A stretch of 21,754 nucleotides of DNA, taken from assembly GCA_032718475.1 (NCBI GenBank), contig JAUCBJ010007623.1, positions 1 to 21,754 on the forward strand, written 5' to 3'. Both the position numbers and the translations under genes were made by a program. Under the pieces are notes generated by a model, which was not told where the DNA came from, made no database searches, and saw only the letters and a program-made list of their open reading frames with translations. How positions within the stretch are numbered: position 1 is the stretch's first letter; every line of letters starts with the position of its first letter. Source of the DNA: Nemertoderma westbladi (taxonomy: Eukaryota > Xenacoelomorpha > Nemertodermatida > Nemertodermatidae). Shown here one piece after another: positions 1-9,761 of this stretch.

Positions 1-119
1 TGACCACTCCCTCTAAAATCTACAAATATTAACGAAAACGTCTGATTTTTTGTTTGTACGTAGGTATCACTAGTCTGGACCCGACCGAAAAAAAAATTTT
101 CGAAAAAATGTACTGGGGT

Positions 120-1270
120 GGTAATATTGCAGCACCAAAATTACAAGTAGTGCACAATTTTCACAAAATTTGAAAGTTACATTTTTCGGCTAATTGTTTT
201 TCAATACAGGTTTTCTGGGGCGCAAAATACATTGGAAAATATTTAAAAATGATATGATTACCATAAATGGCTGTTTAGTCCTCTATGCGTAGGAAATAAA
301 TGAAAAAAACAAGTAACCAGCACTTTTCAGTTAGAACACAAAATTTTTAATTCACTTATACGATGCTATAAATTCACATTTTTAGGTTTTCTAGGGCGCT
401 GATTCTAATGGAATACATTTCAAATATGCCAGATCATTGCTACTTGTATTTTTCGGCGTAATTTGGCAAATTTTGGTGCTAGCACCAAATTTCGTACCCA
501 TCACCAAAAAGTACAAGTTTGCGATGTCCAGTGCTGTTTTTATTGTTTCCATCGGATTCAGGACCCTCATAAACCCGTATAACGCAAGAAACAAGATGAT
601 ACTATCTACTGATCAATTTACTCATTTTCCAAAATTTGGTGCAAAACAACAATTTTCACCCACCGGCGAAAAATACAAGTTTGAAAACTCTTATGAAATT
701 TTTACTGATTCCATTGAATTCAGAACCCTAACAAACCCGTATAACGCAAGAAACAAGATGACACAATCAATTGATATATTTGATGGTTTTCAAAATTTGG
801 TGCTAGCACCACATTTTGCACCCACTTCCGAAAAATACAAGTTTGAGATGTCTAGTTCGATAATTATATATTCCATTGAATTCAGAACAGCCATAAACCT
901 CTAAAATGCAAGAAATAAATTGTCACAAGCAATTTTATCTATTGAATGGATTTTCAAAATTTCGTGCTAGCACCAAAATTTGCACACAGCACCGAAAAAT
1001 ACAAGTTTGATACGCTTGGTGCAACTCGTATATATTTCATCGAAACCAGAACCCCAAAAAACCCCAATTGCGTAAAAAACAAGTTTCAAACAATCAATTT
1101 ACAAAATTGACATATTTCAAAATTTGGTGCTGGCACCAAAATTTGGCACCCGCCGAAAAAAACAAGTTTGAAATTTCTAAATCAATTTATATGAATTCCA
1201 TCCAATTGCTAACACCAAAAAACCGGTGTAAATCAAAAATAGAGATGTTACAATTAATATTTAATGAAAT
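120..1270. repeat. Diverged ~163-bp satellite with an orientation flip
   Basis: Degenerate units recur with a core AAATTTGGTGCTAGCACC, then a stretch resembling CCGAAAAATACAAGTTTGA, then TTCCATTGAATTCAGAACC, then AAACCCGTATAACGCAAGAA. Plus-oriented cores lie near 470, 640, 792, 955 and 1118, so the spacing is about 155-175 bp. At about 180-466 the same blocks appear as reverse complements: CTTGTATTTTTCGGCG near 451 and GGTTTTCTAGGGCGC near 386, with a second copy near 210. The flip falls at the palindromic core around 472-490. The open reading frames across the array are low-complexity and differ between units, so I treat it as non-coding. Confidence 0.75.
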
Positions 1271-1447
1271 GTAATTTTCAAAAAACGTCTCAAAAAAAGT
1301 GCCAAAAGTAGGGTTAAAAAATGGTGCTATAACTCGAAAACTACACAATATTTTTGAAAACGGTTTTCACTACTAGGAAGACAATAGATTTTTAGGAAAA
1401 GTCATAAAATTTCAGATTCCCAACTGAGGTTAAACTGCTAAAGGTCT
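1271..1447. other. Unassigned AT-rich spacer
   Basis: No open frame, RNA gene or clear repeat is visible between the satellite and the LINE fragment. Confidence 0.5.
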
Positions 1448-1690
1448 TCAAAAGCGCGAACACAGACTAAGTCTTACCTTGGCCACAATAAGGCGGTGAT
1501 CACTGGAGAAGGGTCGAAGTGTAAATGCATTACAGTCTTGTATAGAGCTCCTGTATTTCCTACGAAACAGAATATGGTCTATCTGGGACTTGTGACCACT
1601 GGGTCCACTATGAGTCCATAGCTTTCCAGTTCCACTACGATCCTCACATGGGCCAGGGCAGATTTCGTTTCGGCACGAATGCTTTAAAGG
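1448..1690 (-). pseudogene. LINE endonuclease C-terminal fragment
   Basis: Read on the minus strand, this encodes the end of an apurinic-type (APE) endonuclease domain of a non-LTR retrotransposon. The visible motifs are GKLWTH, then QIDHILFRR, then the catalytic SSDHRLIVAKVRLSL, where the Ser-Asp-His triad ends the fold. The same order (KLWTF, QLDYIL, SDHRIV) occurs in the more complete LINE at 5344-8383, but the residues differ enough to be another family or an old copy. The N-terminal endonuclease and the reverse transcriptase are absent. Upstream on the minus strand the frame runs into a dispersed repeat (about 1685-1855), so the apparent 112-residue frame is a chimera. It is dead as a gene and probably lies in an intron of the TTLL-like gene, if that gene has exons left of 2053. 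Confidence 0.8.
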
Positions 1691-1855
1691 GACCAGCCAG
1701 GGCGCATCTCTGCCTTGCATCCTTAAGTGGTAGCTAAATAAGTACTGGAGTTTCCTCTGGGGAGTAAAGTTCTGGGGGGACAGCACTGGAAATAAGTCGT
1801 CAGACTTTGTGCGTAATCCCTGGCCTAGCGGCCGAAGAAAATTTACTTTTTACTT
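1685..1855. repeat. Dispersed repeat, copy 1 (partner at 16172-16350)
   Basis: It shares several blocks in the same order and orientation with 16172-16350: GCTAAAT, AGTACTG, AGTTTCCTCTGG, AGTTCTGGGGG, CACTGGAAATAAG and GTAATCCCTGGCCTA, followed by CGGCCGAA and an AT-rich tail. The second copy has a 20-G run where this one has six. The family is unknown; it could be a SINE-like or truncated LINE unit. Confidence 0.7.
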
Positions 1856-1859
1856 TACT

Positions 1860-2052
1860 ATGAAAGTTTTTGCATTATTAACTTTTTCTTAATGAAACTT
1901 ATTTCGATGAGGTTATAAAATGTGTAAACTATTTTGTTCAATTATTATTTTTTTCTAAATTAAACAATTAATAATATAATATTCCTTTTTAATAATATTT
2001 TTTTAATAATATAATCTTATCTATAATCTTTTATTCACTAATTCTATTTTAG
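1860..2052. other. AT-rich stretch ending in a splice acceptor
   Basis: About 190 bp, almost all A and T, ending in ATTCTATTTTAG directly before the first exon of the TTLL-like gene. It fits the polypyrimidine end of an intron whose 5' part is further left. Confidence 0.5.
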
Positions 2053-4202
2053 GGACACTTACACCGGGGTTTGGGATATGCCTTCTTTGAAAGACTACTA
2101 TAACAAATTCAAGATGAGCCGCAAGACGGCGTTATTCGCTTACCTCCAGCAGCGCGGTGTAGACACGCAGTTACTATGGCAACGTATAAGTGACGTAATT
2201 GCAGATGTTGTGGTCTCTGTGGAACAGGACTTGGATGCAAATCGTAAAAAATCCTTCCCAGAAAGCCATCAGACGTAAGTTGAATTGCTATCTTACTAAA
2301 GCCTCTATCAACGCAGATGAAAGAAATCATTTCAGATTAATTACAGTATAAATAAGTTTACACTAACCAATTAAAAAAAATAGTTAATAATATTAAAAAG
2401 TTTTTAAAATTTAGGATTCGTTTTATACGCCGTTAGAATAACTTGTGGTTATAAAACTGTATTGTTCATATCAGGAATTTCTATGAGTTTATTCGTGTTG
2501 ACTTTATTATCGATAATCTATTGAAACTCTGGGTTATGGAGATTAACATGTCGCCTAATTTAAGTTCCGACAAGACACCGAATAATAAACAGATGTACGA
2601 AATGATCGCCTACGACGTACTCTCATTGGTCGGCGCGGTAGACCTCCAACCTACTCGGCGTATAACAAGGTGAGTTCTGGGGGAGACAACGATCTACAAG
2701 CATTCACAATGTCGTCTGGTGAAGTGGTTTCTCCTTTCGCATTTGGCTGCGAGGTCCCTGGTTCGATCCCATGCCTAGCCTGTTACAATTTTGTAACTGG
2801 CGCGCCAACCGCCAACCCAGCTATATGGGAACTTGGCTTCAGATGGGGGGAGTAAAGACAAGTGTGAAGTTACTGAGTGGTCAACCTAGGGAGTTACTGT
2901 GGCGTTCCCCATGCCAAGATAAAGGAACGTTCGGGTGGGCGCCTGTGCTTCACATGGAACTTATTAATTAACCTGAGTTTCCAAAAACTTTCACTTTAAT
3001 AACTGTCATGCATCTCTTCTATCAATCTGAAGCTACTTATGTATAGGTATATAGAAAGAATGCTCTAACTCCACTCTAATCAAGGTCTCGTCTACCCAAC
3101 TTGACTAGATCCTACTGTTTTAAAAAATCTTTCTAGAACAGACGAGGAAGACGGAATGACTGAGAGTTCCCGAACATCGTTCCCTCATTGCGCCACTAAA
3201 TGTTCCCAATGTCCAACAGATGTTCTCGACTGCCAGCTGTGCGAAGGCTGTGCTACGAGGGAACAGCTGCGAACAATGAGACACGCCCACGCAGAACACC
3301 TCGCTAAACGCAACTTCAATAGAATTATTCCGCCCCCGCTGGTTGGTTTATTTTAATAATATAAATAGTTAGTTACACAATAAATAATAATAATAAAAAC
3401 AATATAAATATTAAAATTTGTATCTAATATAATATATTAGATAATATTATATATAATAATATAGTTGACATGTGGCAACTTTTTCTGCAACTTAATTTTG
3501 AACAACTTGATCAGCAATCGAGTTGCTCGCCAAGTTGCTGAGAAAGTTGCCACGTGAAAACAGAGGCGTACATTTTTTACATCATCCCAATCAATCAAAT
3601 CAAACTTCCTGTTCACTACTGTATACTTAATACAGCCAAACTACTTAAACGGTACGCCTCTGCGTGAAAATCGGCCTTAATAAATGCAATCAGAAATTAT
3701 GGCGGCAAATATATCAGCACTAAATACTTCCCTATGAAGAAAATATATTAAAACAAAAATAACGCCTGTAGTTAGTAAACTAGTAATGTTGAAATTATGG
3801 AATAAGAATATTAATCTAATAATTTCTATTTGTATATTATTTTATTCAATAATTCACCAAGATAATTTTTTCAGCAGTTGAAAGATAATGCTGGTGTGTA
3901 AAACATTTAGTTGAATATAATATTAAGCGGTAGACCTACCTGTAGCAAGGAATCCCGATTTAAGTGGCGGGATATGTACTTACGTAAAGCGAAAAAAAAA
4001 GATATCGTTGAATATGTGTATAGGTACTGACTGATGTAATTACACGTAACTATCTAATTAATTAATATTTTTTCGTTACTAGGCAACAGAAGAGCAACGG
4101 AATATCAACTATATCAATGCTACAGACTTATCTGATAACAACAAATTATCGTTTACTTGGTTTCAACTTCAATGTAAACTCAATATGCATTGGTGTTACT
4201 AA
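2053..4202 (+). CDS. Tubulin tyrosine ligase-like (TTLL15-like) protein, C-terminal exons
   Basis: Four exons join in one frame: 2053-2274, 2475-2669, 3137-3341 and 4083-4202. This gives 246 codons with the stop TAA at 4200-4202. Every junction is GT-AG; introns 1 and 2 are phase 2 and intron 3 is phase 0 (its donor GTTGGT is weak). TTLL enzymes ligate amino acids, usually glutamate or glycine, to tubulin tails on axonemes and cytoplasmic microtubules. Exon 2 carries the family signature: FYEFIRVDFIIDN, then LWVMEINMSPNLSS, whose Glu and Asn coordinate Mg-ATP. Exon 1 has the YTGVWDMPSLKDYY start and a helix with LLWQRI. Exon 3 is Cys-rich (eight Cys) and ends NRIIPPPL. Exon 4 ends WFQLQCKLNMHWCY, resembling the conserved Trp-Phe-x2-x-Cys...Trp-Cys tail I associate with the TTLL15 group. 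The N-terminal exons are outside the window. TTLL membership is firm; the subgroup is from memory of family patterns. Confidence 0.88.
2700..2975 (+). repeat. tRNA-derived SINE-like unit in TTLL intron 2
   Basis: An RNA polymerase III-type promoter is visible: an A-box-like TGGTGAAGTGG (2717-2727) and a perfect B box GGTTCGATCCC (2760-2770), spaced as in a tRNA. A non-tRNA body of about 200 bp follows. The 67-nt head resembles a decayed tRNA and ends in an AT-rich stretch near 2975. No flanking duplication was recognised, so the ends are approximate. Confidence 0.6.
3357..3468. repeat. AT-rich simple-sequence tract in TTLL intron 3
   Basis: Runs of AATAAT, ATATAAT and TAATATAAT dominate this stretch. 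It includes AATAAA hexamers that could serve as a poly(A) signal if exon 3 is read through to the in-frame stop TAA at 3354-3356. Confidence 0.5.
3469..3556. mobile_element. Palindromic MITE-like element
   Basis: The ends CATGTGGCAACTTTTTCTGC (from 3469) and GAGAAAGTTGCCACGTG (to 3556) are near-perfect inverted repeats of about 25 bp. The 88-bp unit contains five GCAACT or AGTTGC half-sites, so several foldings are possible. No target duplication is evident. A second element (3561-3662) lies in its right flank. Confidence 0.55.
3561..3662. mobile_element. 102-bp hAT-type MITE with an 8-bp duplication
   Basis: Terminal inverted repeats CAGAGGCGTAC (3561-3571) and GTACGCCTCTG (3652-3662) are perfect. 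CGTGAAAA occurs directly before (3553-3560) and directly after (3663-3670), which is an 8-bp target site duplication. A CAG start with an 8-bp duplication is the hAT pattern. There is no coding content. Confidence 0.85.
3671..4082. other. Remainder of TTLL intron 3
   Basis: AT-rich, with no open frame or repeat I can identify. It ends in ATATTTTTTCGTTACTAG, the acceptor of the last exon. Confidence 0.45.
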
Positions 4203-4208
4203 CTTAAT

Positions 4209-4214
4209 AATAAA
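4209..4214 (+). other. Poly(A) signal of the TTLL-like gene
   Basis: AATAAA begins only 7 nt after the stop codon, implying a 3' UTR of about 20-30 nt. A second AATAAA at 4273-4278 is an alternative. Confidence 0.5.
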
Positions 4215-4639
4215 TAATTTAAAACATTTTATTTTTATAGACAATAAGCAATTAATTAACTTTATTTTATAAAATAAATTTAGTGATTTATTGATGACAC
4301 AAGGCTGTCACAGGTCGATATTTGACAGTTTGGTTACTCATGAGGTAGTTTCCAGTGAATTTGAGATGTTGATTCTGCAGGGTGGGTGATGATCGGTTTT
4401 ACAAGTGATGCTAATATCTAAAATGTGCTTCTAATTTGATTGGATCAATGCAAAACATTTTCAGATAAAATTAATTTTATATTCCACAGACCCATAAATG
4501 AAATAATATTACTATATACTACTAACAATAATCGGCGTGCTGCATTGGAACTGCAAATTGAGATGCTATACCGGGTTAACAAAAATATTTTTCCACCACC
4601 ATGCAATCCACAATTGGTAAGCCCAATGCAGCGTGCATT
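4215..4639. other. Intergenic region, no gene assigned
   Basis: An open stretch (4440-4742, +) contains an exon-like interval 4490-4616 with a good acceptor (TTCCACAG) and donor (GTAAGC). Its peptide (…LYRVNKNIFPPPCNPQL) matches nothing I know, and the TTLL gene already ends at 4202. I see no other feature. Confidence 0.35.
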
Positions 4640-4889
4640 AGGAATGCTATGTCGACTTATCAACAAAATTGCGCCGCCGCAACTCCCTATCCACCATGAC
4701 TTTCGCGAGATCATCCGCATCTTCAACGCCAGTGTCCTTTAAGAGGAGTCTCAAGAAAGTCAGAGGCTGTCCATCATGCTTATTCACTCCATGAGGCTGC
4801 CAAAGTACAAGATTATGCACTGGCTGGTCCTCACGGCGAAAGCAATGTCCTGCAAAGCGGAGGCGCCTCAAGCGTGGAGGCGTGTCAAG
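4640..4889 (-). pseudogene. 3' part of an old LINE, split by a 6.7-kb insertion
   Basis: On the minus strand, RLRRLRFAGHCFRRED, then NLVLWQPHG, then DTGVEDADDLAKVMVDREL is the characteristic C-terminal tail of a LINE reverse transcriptase protein (compare RLRFSGHCWRSKDE in the LINE at 8150-8215). Its upstream coding part lies at 11559-12215. The frame breaks exactly at the duplicated GTCAAG (4884-4889 and 11559-11564). Removing 4890-11558 plus one GTCAAG gives one continuous frame running from GTPKLD into TPPRLRRLRFAGHC. This is therefore a single LINE copy interrupted by a later element. It is not an active gene. Confidence 0.9.
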
Positions 4890-5343
4890 AGTAGTAGAGT
4901 CTTGGCCGACTTTGTGGCAGTTAGACCCAACTGACACCCATTGGGTGTCATATGACACCCACTTGTCACCCTATGGGTGTCATATGACACCCAATTGTCA
5001 CCCTATGGGTGTCATTGGCGCCAGACTGTCTGGGTGACACCTCCCAATTAGGCTAATTAGACCCTAATTGATAGGTGTCATAAATTAATTAGTACAATTT
5101 AACCCTAATAGGTGTCTTATGACTCCTAAGTTAGGGTTTAATTTATTATCCTAATTAATCAGACTGATTAGCGCCCTGACACACAATTGGTCATCAGTGT
5201 TGTCTAACTTTTATTAGCTTTAACCAAGCAACAGGTCATTAATAATAGTTGGATCCAAGCGCCCCGCCCCCCTCTCGTGACACCTCTGATTACTAATTAC
5301 TCTTACCTATATCCAGCCATCTGCAGTTCCATAGTCTGCCGCT
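4890..5343. repeat. Left terminal inverted repeat, outer part
   Basis: This is the inverted copy of the right terminus. It contains a 32-bp minisatellite (about 2.7 units, 4932-5020) carrying the perfect 20-bp palindrome TGGGTGTCATATGACACCCA, then an AT-rich block with TTAGGGTTTAAT-like repeats, then a GC-rich block ending at the interrupted 20-mer CAGTCTGCCGCT|AGAGGGCG. The LINE begins immediately after 5343. Confidence 0.85.
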
Positions 5344-8300
5344 GAGTATGAGAACCCTCCAGGAGAAATACCGGCTCGGTCGTCGCCCGGGTCAACAAGG
5401 ACCGCGTCCCTCAGTGGTACACCAGGCTGGGGTCGATAAATTGGCTACTGGAACAGAAGACAGAGAAGAAAGAAGAACCAACCTGTTGAAATGTAAAAAG
5501 ACACTAAAGATTGCTACAATGAACGCACGCACGCTGAAAGCACATACCAAACAGGGTGACATGGTCGCTCTGGCAATGGAATATAACATCGACATCATCT
5601 GCATCCAAGAACATCGGATTTGTCATGAAGACACTGCCATGAAATACAATGACATTGGAAATGGATGGACGTTAGTAACAAGCTCAGCAGTAAGAAACTC
5701 GGCCAATGCATCAATTGGTGGAGTAGGAATTCTGCTAAGCCCATTTGCACTTAAAGACCCTAAACAACATCGAATCTATAAATTCCAGGGTTATGATCGC
5801 AACATTTGATGGGAATCCCAAGACAACAGTTATATGTTGCTACAGTCCAACCAATGCATCAGAGCAAGAACAAGCAGTCAAGTTTTATGAAGAACTGACT
5901 GGACTTATTAAGGACATCCCGAAACACAATGTTAAAGTCATTGCTGGTGACCTGAATGCGCAAATTGGCCCAGAAGACATCAAGGGTTACACCTATAACA
6001 CCAGTTCTAACAGGAATGGGTACTTACTTTTAGACCTAATGGAAGAATGTGAATTGATACCAACAAACAACACATTCGAAAAGAGTAAGGGGAAGCTATG
6101 GACCTTTCAATACCCTAATGGAACCAAAGCACAACTGGATTACATCCTTATAAACAATAGCATGATCAACTGCGAGGCATACAGCTCGTTCAACCTAATT
6201 GGTTCGGACCACAGAATTGTGACTGCAGAGATCAGACTCAGTTTGAGAGCCAGCAAACCCAGGACAAGCAAGCAAATCAACTATGACTGGGAGAAACTCA
6301 GAACTGACAATGCTGTAAAGGATGCTTATACAGTAGAAGTTCAAAACCGCTTTGAAGCACTTCAGTCAATGGATGAAGACCAATCCACCGATTCAATATA
6401 CCAGAATATAATAACAGCCCACAAGGAATCAGCTAAGAGGCATATCCCCCAGAAACCTAAACGAAAACAGTATGTGCCATGGCAAAACTCTGAGGTTACT
6501 TGTAAGAGAGAAGATCTTAAGATAGCCTACAAAGTTAAAACCGAACAACCAACAACCGAAAACATTAACAAGGTTGAGAAAGCTAAGGACGATCTTAAAT
6601 TGGCCTACAACATCAGCCAGGAAAAGTACATACAGGATAAAACTGAAGCAATTACAACTGCTCACATACAGCAACAATCAAGACTTACCTGGCAAACTGT
6701 AAATGAGGTATCTGGTCGGAAAAGTTGTGCAAAGGGGCGCCTCAAAGCCGATAGTCCTGAAGAACGTGTTGGGAAGTGGAAAAATCACTTCAGCAACTTG
6801 CTTGGGCAGCCACCAAACATCGAGGTCAGCCCTACAAGGAAAATATATGACAAGACACTACCTATAGAAACAGGTGACTTCACACCTGCCGAACTCCAAA
6901 GAAGCATTAAAAGCGTGTCCAATAATAAAGCGAGTGGATTAGATGAAATCCCAGCGGAGGTATGGAAAATCGGAGTGCTAAATAGACCATTATTGAATGT
7001 TTGCAACCGGATGTTAAAAGGGGAAAAGCCACCACCAATTTGGACTAAAGGTCAACTAAAGCCTCTCCCCAAGAAAGGAGACCTCGGCATACCAACAAAC
7101 TATCGTGGGATCTGTCTGCTTGTGGTAGCTGCCAAAATATACAATAAAATGATTCTATATAGGATTAGGCCTCACATAGAGAAACTACTGCGTAAGAGCC
7201 AAAACGGATTTCGACCAAGTACAGTAGATCAACAATGGCTCAGATACTTGCACTACGGAGACTGATTGAAGGAATTAAGTCAAAGAATCTCCCCGCAGTC
7301 ATGACTTTTGTGGACTTCAAGAAGGCATTCGACTCCATCCATAGAGGTAAAATGCTTGAAATCCTAAGAGCTTATGGAATACCAGAAGTAATTGTTGCTG
7401 GCATTGGATTGTTATATTGTGACACAGAAGCGCAGGTACTCTCACCAGACGGTGAAACTGAGTTTTTCTCAATCCTGGCTGGCGTACTGCAAGGTGACAC
7501 ATTAGCACCATTACTATTTGTAATTGTGCTGGATTACGCAATGAGGACGGCCACAAAGGGTGAAGATCTGGGATTCACACTTCAAGAACGCAGAAGTAGT
7601 AGATATCCGGCAACTACAGTCACAGACACCGACTTTGCAGATGACATCGCCCTGCTCTCTAATACGCTAGCAGATGCACAGCTTCTACTAAATAAAGTGG
7701 AGAGGGCTGCTAAGGAGGTTGGATTGCATATAAATGCTACCAAGACCGAATTCATGACCTTTAATGTTGATGGAAACTTGACAACCATTGATAATAATCA
7801 ACTAAGGAAGGTCGATGACTTCCAGTACCTTGGATCATGGATAGAGAGTAGCAAAAAGGACATAGAAGTTAGGAAAGCAAAGGCTTGGGTAGCTCTATCA
7901 AAAATGGATACCATCTGGAAATCAGATCTCTCCAGGCACCTGAAGACTAAGTTCTTTCGAGCCACAGTGGAAAGTGTATTTTTATACGGGGGTGAGACCT
8001 GGACGCTGACTAAATCACTTGAACAACGAATTGATGGTTGCTACACAAGACTACTAAGGGCAGCCCTAAACATCAGCTGGAGACAACACATGACAAACGC
8101 CGAGCTTTATGGTACAATACCACCTGTATCAACCACCCTCCGTGAACGCAGATTAAGATTCAGTGGGCACTGCTGGCGAAGTAAAGACGAGGTCATACCA
8201 GATCTACTTCTCTGACAACCAACTCATGGAAAGCGTAGTCGTGGACGACCTGCCATAACATATATAGATCAACTTGAAAGGGATACTGAACTTGGGAGAA

Positions 8301-8383
8301 ACGAAATTGCGACAACTATGGAGAATCGGGAAGCCTGGAAGGATCTCGTTTCCACTGTCCGAGTTCGCTCGACCTAGTAGTAG
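5344..8383 (+). mobile_element. Near full-length RTE-like LINE nested in the left TIR
   Basis: In the right arm the undisturbed TIR reads GCCGCTAGAGGGCG. Here the two halves are separated by 3040 bp. The insert ends in a (TAG) repeat directly after the ancestral stop codon (8375-8377), so the 3' UTR is essentially absent. No target duplication longer than about 1 bp is visible; the target's own TAG could have been used as microhomology with the element's TAG tail. The single endonuclease-plus-reverse-transcriptase frame and the length suit the RTE/SR2-like group, but the clade is a judgement from motif style. Confidence 0.88.
5348..8377 (+). pseudogene. LINE endonuclease/reverse transcriptase, two frameshifts and one stop
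   Basis: The N-terminal APE-type endonuclease nicks target DNA. Its motifs are TMNARTL, IQEHR, CYSPTN, GDLNAQIG and SDHRIVTAEIRLSL. The reverse transcriptase follows: PKKGDLGIPTNYRGI, FVDFKKAFDSIHRGK (first catalytic Asp), GVLQGDTLAPLLF, FADDIALLS (catalytic Asp pair), LHINATKTEFMTFN and YLGSWI. The tail is RLRFSGHCWRSKDE and GKRSRGRPAITYIDQLERD. Damage: an extra base near 5750-5757, a second shift near 7225-7240 where the expected Gly-Arg of the FRPGRST motif is also missing, and an in-frame TGA at 8213-8215 in the DLLLW position, probably from TGG. The original stop is TAG at 8375-8377. All catalytic residues are still encoded, so the copy is fairly young. ATG 5348 is the first in-frame Met and lies 4 nt inside the insertion boundary, so a 5' UTR is missing or truncated. 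Confidence 0.93.
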
Positions 8384-8520
8384 TAGAGGGCGTATTATCT
8401 GAAAATTAACATCTTCTCTAACTTTGTTATTATCATTCCAATTAGGTTTAAACTCGGTAGGCATCTACTACGACATAGGCTAATTCTTTTACGGAAGTGT
8501 TCCCCAGTCTGGGGACTGGG
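8384..8520. repeat. Left terminal inverted repeat, inner part
   Basis: It continues the left TIR after the LINE (AGAGGGCGTATTATCTGAAA…), matching the reverse complement of about 10750-10870. It ends with the hairpin-prone CCCCAGTCTGGGGACTGGGG next to the 62-bp array. Confidence 0.8.
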
Positions 8521-9742
8521 GAGTGTTCGGAAGTAGAAGGTGGATTAATCAGGAGAGCTTGTGGCCCAGTTGCTGATGCTCCGAGTGTTTGGAAGTAGAA
8601 GGTGGATTAATCGGGAGAGCTTGTGGCCCAGTTGCTGAGGCTCCGAGTGTTTGGAAGTAGAAGGTGGATTAATCGGGAGAGCTTGTGGCCCAGTTGCTGA
8701 TGCTCCGAGTGTTTGGAAGTAGAAGGTGGATTAATCGGGAGAGCTTGTGGCCCAGTTGCTGAGGCTCCGAGTGTTTGGAAGTAGAAGGTGGATTAATCGG
8801 GAGAGCTTGTGGCCCAGTTGCTGAGGCTCCGAGTGTTTGGAAGTAGAAGGTGGATTAATCGGGAGAGCTTGTGGCCCAGTTGCTGAGGCTCCGAGTGTTT
8901 GGAAGTAGAAGGTGGATTAATCGGGAGAGCTTGTGGCCCAGTTGCTGAGGCTCCGAGTGTTTGGAAGTAGAAGGTGGATTAATCGGGAGAGCTTGTGGCC
9001 CAGTTGCTGATGCTCCGAGTGTTTGGAAGTAGAAGGTGGATTAATCGGGAGAGCTTGTGGCCCAGTTGCTGAGGCTCCGAGTGTTTGGAAGTAGAAGGTG
9101 GATTAATCGGGAGAGCTTGTGGCCCAGTTGCTGAGGCTCCGAGTGTTTGGAAGTAGAAGGTGGATTAATCGGGAGAGCTTGTGGCCCAGTTGCTGATGCT
9201 CCGAGTGTTCGGAAGTAGAAGGTGGATTAATCGGGAGAGCTTGTGGCCCAGTTGCTGATGCTCCGAGTGTTCGGAAGTAGAAGGTGGATTAATCGGGAGA
9301 GCTTGTGGCCCAGTTGCTGAGGCTCCGAGTGTTTGGAAGTAGAAGGTGGATTAATCGGGAGAGCTTGTGGCCCAGTTGCTGATGCTCCGAGTGTTCGGAA
9401 GTAGAAGGTGGATTAATCGGGAGAGCTTGTGGCCCAGTTGCTGATGCTCCGAGTGTTCGGAAGTAGAAGGTGGATTAATCGGGAGAGCTTGTGGCCCAGT
9501 TGCTGATGCTCCGAGTGTTCGGAAGTAGAAGGTGGATTAATCGGGAGAGCTTGTGGCCCAGTTGCTGATGCTCCGAGTGTTCGGAAGTAGAAGGTGGATT
9601 AATCGGGAGAGCTTGTGGCCCAGTTGCTGATGCTCCGAGTGTTCGGAAGTAGAAGGTGGATTAATCGGGAGAGCTTGTGGCCCAGTTGCTGAGGCTCCGA
9701 GTGTTCGGAAGTGAAGGTGGATTAATCGGGAGAGCTTGTGGC
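8521..9742. repeat. 62-bp minisatellite, 20 copies
   Basis: The anchor AGAGCTTGTGG recurs from 8554 to 9731 at exact 62-bp steps, with one base lost in the last unit. Units differ almost only at two sites: GTTTGG or GTTCGG, and GAGGCTCC or GATGCTCC. GTTTGG dominates the left half and GTTCGG the right half. The near-identity points to recent expansion. Inverted copies of a CTGGGGAACTGGGGAGTG-like block bracket the array (about 8508-8525 and 9744-9765). Its open frame on the minus strand is an artefact of the repeat. Confidence 0.95.
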
Positions 9743-9761
9743 TCCCCACTCCCCAGTTCCC

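Noticed and set aside
437-904. 155-codon open frame in the left satellite
   Set aside because: It follows the satellite units, repeating similar peptides (FRTL…NPYNARNKM). There is no start context, splice site or domain.
3342-3356. Exon 3 of the TTLL gene read through to LVGLF and a stop
   Set aside because: Splicing after PPPL to 4083 gives the conserved WFQ…WCY ending in exact phase. Read-through would drop it. It is kept only as an alternative transcript end.
4490-4616. Exon-like interval with good acceptor and donor after the TTLL gene
   Set aside because: The TTLL frame already ends with its family-typical tail at 4202. The peptide here matches no family I know, and the interval abuts a LINE fragment.
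9537-9749. Minus-strand open frame over the 62-bp array
   Set aside because: It is a by-product of an open phase over three 62-bp units and repeats the same peptide.
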